Shown: positions 62,831 through 64,000 of the stretch, piece by piece
How the letters are laid out: every line of letters begins with the position of its first letter
How positions within the stretch are numbered: the first letter of the stretch is position 1
Assembly: GCA_023512835.1 (NCBI GenBank)
Contig: CM042086.1
Coordinates: 14,272,309-14,336,308, forward strand
Direction of reading: 5' to 3'
Origin: Taxillus chinensis
Taxonomy: Eukaryota > Streptophyta > Magnoliopsida > Santalales > Loranthaceae
Length of the DNA: 64,000 nt
Position numbers and translations under genes: made by a program
Notes under the pieces: generated by a model
Database searches by the model: none
The model's input: the letters and a program-made list of their open reading frames with translations, nothing else
What the model was told of the DNA's origin: nothing

Positions 62831-64000
62831 AAAATATTTTTTTAACCAAAATAATTAGTACTAAAACTTTTTAACATTGCAGGATTGGATAATATCAATA
62901 CTCAATCTAAATTATTTGAACATAAAATTATTGTGTGGTATATGCTTTTCCTTTTTTTTTCATAGCATGTTATAATCATTTTTAACTAAACTTTGGTGCA
63001 AGGAATTTATATCATAAATTCTTATATTTAAAAAAAATAAAAAAAACTGTACTTAAATAAACTAAGTGGAAAACCAATTGAGAAAAGTGATCACTCTACT
63101 CTATACCCTAAGGAAAAAAATATTTATCATTAGAATTTATTGATCTTACATTTAATTAAAGTTTTTTAACAAAGTTAAAACAAATAAAGAATTTTCTTTC
63201 TGAAATAAGTATTAATTTTGAGTGTTATGGAAATGCTAATATTTTTTATTAATTATATTAACTATAAAGAATTATATTAACTATAAAGAATTATATTTGT
63301 TTTTTTATTAATTTTAATTTTTTTATATATGAATATTAAAAAAATTAAAAAATAAATAAATATAATAATATAACTTGCACGGAAAATTTTAATATATACA
63401 AACCAAACATATTAATTAAAATTTACCAATAACATAATATCTGTAAATATTAATTTAATATTAAAATAAAATTATCATTTAATATATTTTCCTAAAATAA
63501 AGATTCTCTTACATTCAACTTAAGGAGCGAAGGTAATTAAATCATGATAATTATTAGATAGTAATGCAAATTTACATGCTTGTTGGAATATAATGATAAC
63601 AAATAAAAAGCCTTAGTCTTAAGTATGCGTGCTGGGTTGTTTATTGGTTTATCTCATTTGCTATATATATATATATATATCAGAACCAATGGTATATATC
63701 TCTTTTTAGTTATATGTATATATATATGCTTCCGCTCTTAATGAAACTTAATTCTCTCAAATCTTCCCCTTTTTCAATCTGCAGTCTTTCCTTTAATTAT
63801 TGTGCTTTCATCTCATCATCTCATGATCCCCCGTCTTTGGGAAACCCTATAGTTCCATAAATTAATGTTCAGAAACGTACGACGTACGGTGCATGGTTAA
63901 AAAACGTAACAAATTAGAAGAAGATAAATTGGATGGAAGTATTAATTAAAAAAAGGATTAGTTTTAAAAGCATTTGCTAGAACCATTTCTTCTTTGAGAA

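Larger units (their letters stand above)
56248..64000. other. Intergenic region to the window end, no supported gene
   Basis: AT-rich. I searched it for FG-rich exons of the preceding nucleoporin gene and saw none. Frames at 58,137-58,427, 60,461-60,917 and 62,182-62,373 show no known domain. A decayed tRNA-like word (CAATTGGGTAGAGC) lies at about 58,843. (TA)n runs lie near 59,237-59,256 and 63,661-63,680. Positions 62,330-62,830 consist largely of AAACTTTAAAA-like words. A MITE lies at 61,493-61,866. Confidence 0.55.

Overview
The window is nuclear DNA from a flowering plant. It is strongly AT-rich outside genes. The genes have GT-AG introns and encode plant-specific families, and transposon debris and (TA)n microsatellites are plentiful. 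I could not place the species. Four protein-coding genes can be reconstructed exon by exon, and each gives an unbroken frame across its splice junctions.

Layout: 1-17.9 kb has no supportable gene. It holds microsatellites, a hAT-like non-autonomous element (about 2.74-3.39 kb), a compact pyrimidine/purine block and one end of a CACTA-type element (from 13,041). At 18,351-20,714 (+) lies an EIN3-binding F-box gene (EBF1/EBF2 type, 648 aa, two coding exons), with candidate upstream ORFs in its 5' leader and a long U-rich 3' region. 21.5-28.3 kb is intergenic and contains a clean 277-bp hAT-type MITE with an 8-bp target duplication. At 39,612-28,347 (-) is a CBL-interacting protein kinase closest to SOS2/CIPK24 (14 exons, all introns phase 0, 443 aa). 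Its first intron is 3.5 kb and contains repeat-derived sequence. At 46,217-43,609 (-) is an equilibrative nucleoside transporter of the plant ENT1/ENT8 type (two exons, 410 aa). At 49,715-56,247 (+) is a nucleoporin related to plant NUP1/NUP136 (eight exons, about 740 aa), in which the usual long FG-rich C-terminal part is not found. 56.2-64 kb has no supportable gene and carries another MITE.

The genes do not form a pathway: ethylene-signal turnover (EBF), salt/Ca2+ signalling (SOS2), nucleoside transport (ENT) and nuclear-pore function (NUP1) simply sit side by side. I found no CRISPR array, no rRNA gene, no intact tRNA gene and no clearly novel multi-gene system. The most interesting items are candidate uORFs that overlap the start codons of both EBF and SOS2, the short NUP1-like protein, and several MITE or tRNA-like repeat families, some with more than one copy in the window. 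Exon boundaries and transposon classes were read by eye and not checked by alignment.
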